A DNA stretch of 64,000 nt from positions 6,415,954-6,479,953 of the forward strand of contig NC_087066.1 of NCBI RefSeq assembly GCF_963678635.1, given 5' to 3'. Origin of the DNA: Symsagittifera roscoffensis (lineage: Eukaryota > Xenacoelomorpha > Acoela > Convolutidae). The notes under the pieces are model-generated. The model was not told the origin of the DNA and searched no databases. It saw only the letters and a program-made list of their open reading frames with translations. Shown in pieces: positions 61,100 through 64,000 of the stretch (its first letter is position 1; each line of letters begins with the position of its first letter). Made by a program: the position numbers and the translations under genes.

Positions 61100-63940
61100 T
61101 AAAGTGTTGGGGCCCTTCGCTCAAGTGTTGGGACCCTTCGCCAAATTGTTGGGACATTTCGATAATGTCTTGGGGCTCTTCGTTTAAGTGTTGGGTTCCT
61201 TCGATAAAGTGTTGGGACCCTTCGCCAAAGCGTTGGGACCCTTCGTTCAAGTGTTGGGTATTTCGCTAAAGTGTTGGGACTCTCCAGTAAAATCTTGGGA
61301 CCCTTTATTCAAGTGATGGGACCCTTCGCCCCAAAGTGTTGAGTTCCTTCGCTCAAGTGTTGGAATCTTTCGATAAAGTGTTGGGACACTTTGCTCAAGT
61401 GTTTGTTGGGACCCTTCGACAAAGTGTTGGGACCCTTCGCTTAAGTGTTGGACACTTCGCTCAAGTGTTCGGCCTTCTTTAAAGTGTTGGGTAGCTTCGC
61501 GCAAGTGTTGGGACTCTTCGCCAAAGTGTTGGGATCCTTTGCTCAGCTGTTGGGACCCTTCGATAAAGTGGTGGGACCCTTCGCTCAACTGTTGGGATCC
61601 TTCGCCAAAACCTTGGGACCTTTCGGTAAAGTCATGGGACCCTTCGTTTAAGTGTTGGAACCATTCGACAACGTGTTGGAACCCTTTGGTAAATTCTTGT
61701 GGGCCTCGTTCAAATGTTATGACTATTCGATAAAGTGTTGGGGCCCTTCGCTCATGTGTTGGGACATTTGCCAAAGTGTTGGGACATTTCAGTAATGTCT
61801 TGGGGCTCTTCGTTTAAGTGTTGGGTTCCTTCGCTCAAGTGTTGGGACCTTCGCCAAAGCGTTGGGACCCTTCGTTCAAGTGTTGGGAAATTCGCTAAAG
61901 TGTTGGGACTCTTCAGTAAAGTCTTGGGACCCTTTATTCAAGTGATGGGACTTTCGCCCCAAAGTGTTGAGTTCCTTCGCTCAAGTGTTGGAATCTTTCG
62001 ATAAAGTGTTGGGACACTTTGCTCAAGTGTTGGGACCCTTCGACAAAGTGTTGGGACCCTTCGCTTAAGTGTTGGACACTTCGCTCAAGTGTTCGGCCCT
62101 TGTTTAAAGTGTTGGGTAGCTTCGCGCAAGTGTTGGGACTCTTCGCCAAAGTGTTGGGATCCTTTGCTCAGCTGTTGGGACCCTTCGCCAAAGGTTGGGA
62201 TTTTTCGGTAAAGTCTTGGGACTCTTCGTTCAAGTGTTGGGAGCCCTTCGCCAAAGTGTTGGGACCCTCCGGCAAAGTGTTGGGACCCTTCGCCAAAGTG
62301 TTGGGAACCTTCGCTAAAGTGTTGGGAGCCTTCGCTCAAGTGTTGGGACCCTTTGCTAAGTTATTGGGACCTTTCGACAAGTGTTGGGACCTTTCGGTAA
62401 AGTCTTTGGACCTTTCGCTCAAGTGTTGGGACCCTTCGACAAAGTGTTGGGACACTCCGGCAAAGTGTTGAGACCCTTCGCCCAAGTGTTGGGATCCTTC
62501 GCCAAAATGTTATGATCCTTCGCTAAAGTGTAGGGACTCTTCGTTCAAGTGTTGGGACCCTTCGCCAAAGTGTTGGAACCCTCCGGCAAAGTGTTGAGAC
62601 CCTTTGCCCATGTGTGGGGTCCCTTCGCCAAAGTGTTGGGATCCTTCGCCAAAGTGTTGGGACCCTTCGCTTAAGTGTTGGACTCTTCGCTCAAGTGTTG
62701 GGCCCTTCGCCAAAGTGTTGGTATCCTTCGCTTAAGTGTTGGGATCCTTCGTTCAGGTGTTGGGACTCTTCGCTCAAGTGTTGGGACCATTCGACAACGT
62801 GTTGGGACCCTTTGGTAAAGTCTTGTGGGCCTCGTTCAAGTGTTATGACCATTCGATAAAGTGTTGGGGCCCTTCGCTCAAGTGTTGGGACCCTTCGCCA
62901 AATTGTTGGGACATTTCGATAATGTCTTGGGGCTCTTCGTTTAAGTGTTGGGTTCCTTCGATAAAGTGTTGGGACCCTTCGCCAAAGCGTTGGGACCCTT
63001 TGTTCAAGTGTTGGGTATTTCGCTAAAGTGTTGGGACTCTCCAGTAAAATCTTGGGACCCTTTATTCAAGTGATGGGACCCTTCGCCCCAAAGTGTTGAG
63101 TTCCTTCGCTCAAGTGTTGGAATCTTTCGATAAAGTGTTGGGACACTTTGCTCAAGTGTTTGTTGGGACCCTTCGACAAAGTGTTGGGATCCTTCGCTTA
63201 AGTGTTGGACACTTCGCTCAAGTGTTCGGCCTTCTTTAAAGTGTTGGGTAGCTTCGCGCAAGTGTTGGGACTCTTCGCCAAAGTGTTGGGATCCTTTGCT
63301 CAGCTGTTGGGACCCTTCGATAAAGTGGTGGGACCCTTCGCTCAACTGTTGGGATCCTTCGCCAAAACCTTGGGACCTTTCGGTAAAGTCATGGGACCCT
63401 TCGTTTAAGTGTTGGAACCATTCGACAACGTGTTGGAACCCTTTGGTAAATGCTTGTGGGCCTCGTTCAAGTGTTATGACTATTCGATAAAGTGTTGGGG
63501 CCCTTCGCTCATGTGTTGGGACATTTGCCAAAGTGTTGGGACATTTCAGTAATGTCTTGGGGCTCTTCGTTTAAGTGTTGGGTTCCTTCGCTCAAGTGTT
63601 GGGACCTTCGCCAAAGCGTTGGGACCCTTCGTTCAAGTGTTGGGAAATTCGCTAAAGTGTTGGGACTCTTCAGTAAAGTCTTGGGACCCTTTATTCAAGT
63701 GATGGGACCTTTCGCCCCAAAGTGTTGAGTTCCTTCGCTCAAGTGTTGGAATCTTTCGATAAAGTGTTGGGACACTTTGCTCAAGTGTTGGGACCCTTCG
63801 ACAAAGTGTTGGGACCCTTCGCTTAAGTGTTGGACACTTCGCTCAAGTGTTCGGCCCTTGTTTAAAGTGTTGGGTAGCTTCGCGCAAGTGTTGGGACTCT
63901 TCGCCAAAGTGTTGGGATCCTTTGCTCAGCTGTTGGGACC
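61100..63940. repeat. ~1757-bp higher-order tandem duplication
   Basis: ~61130-62180 recurs at ~62887-63938 (offset 1757, then 1758 after a one-base indel at the GGGAC-TTTCGCCCC unit). A second, nested homology (60595-61075 with 62186-62670, offset ~1592) overlaps it. The array therefore grew by unequal exchange of blocks of different sizes. Confidence 0.8.
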
Positions 63941-64000
63941 CTTCGATAAAGTGGTGGGACCCTTCGCTCAGCTGTTGGGATCCTTCGCCAAAACCTTGGG

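Larger units (their letters stand above)
52209..64000. repeat. 21-bp minisatellite array, >=11.8 kb
   Basis: About 560 units of the form GTGTTGGGACCCTTCGNNNAA fill the window from 52209 to the edge. The core TTGGGACCCTTCG is constant, while the pentamer after it varies in a few forms (CTCAA, ATAAA, ACAAA, GTAAA, CCAAA, CTAAA, TTCAA). Occasional units are 20 or 22 bp or have one-base changes. Because 21 is divisible by three, long frames are open on both strands: VLGPF[ADGV][QK] and CWDPS repeats on +, [HF/L]xEGSQ and VPTLxRR repeats on -. I do not annotate these as genes; no start context, signal or splice structure supports them. The array starts at the 5' end of the gypsy relic. Confidence 0.97.

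Noticed and set aside
1-64000. CRISPR array or bacterial operon
   Set aside because: The repeats are contiguous 21-bp units without spacers, and the coding content (gypsy, Maverick polymerase, splice signals) is eukaryotic.

Overview
The window looks like nuclear DNA of a nematode, most likely Caenorhabditis or a close relative. The reasons are AT-rich non-coding DNA, short TTTTCAG-type splice acceptors, Ty3/gypsy and Maverick/Polinton relics of a nematode type, and a draft-assembly gap of exactly 200 N. The genus is an inference from general resemblance. No host gene is recognised with certainty; nearly all interpretable sequence is mobile-element-derived or tandemly repeated.

Layout. (1) 1-10.1 kb is a GC-richer block on the + strand. 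It starts with the 3' end of a Ty3/gypsy-type polyprotein that carries a macrodomain resembling OARD1/TARG1, followed by LTR-like sequence. Next comes an intact 780-codon ORF with a coiled coil plus an SGNH (GDSL) hydrolase domain, then a frameshifted second SGNH-like ORF lacking catalytic residues, then about 5 kb of decayed ORFs of unknown function ending near a polypurine tract at 10.13 kb. (2) 10.1-13.5 kb is AT-rich, with a long hairpin (10530-10758) and a diverged local duplication. (3) 13.5-16.4 kb is a decayed Maverick/Polinton-type protein-primed DNA polymerase B. (4) 15.86-30.9 kb is an 8.2-kb tandem duplication whose left breakpoint lies in the 3' end of that polymerase and whose right side is an 80-90 bp degenerate satellite; the second copy runs into the gap at 30897-31096. 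(5) 31.1-41.4 kb is AT-rich and made largely of old local duplications. (6) 41388-42786 holds one long open exon of unknown function. (7) 44.0-52.2 kb holds a decayed Ty3/gypsy element on the - strand: gag, zinc knuckles, protease, reverse transcriptase, RNase H stub, integrase and the same macrodomain. (8) 52.2-64 kb, to the window end, is a 21-bp minisatellite with higher-order repeats, beginning where the 5' LTR of the - strand element should be.

Working together: the two gypsy relics share one architecture (gag-PR-RT-RH-IN-macrodomain), so the macrodomain is a genuine cargo domain of that family. The SGNH ORFs sit directly downstream of the + strand relic. They may belong to the same large element or to a neighbouring one; the window cannot decide. 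The most novel-looking items are the retroelement-borne macrodomain, the coiled-coil/SGNH protein with its degenerate partner, and the 21-bp array.
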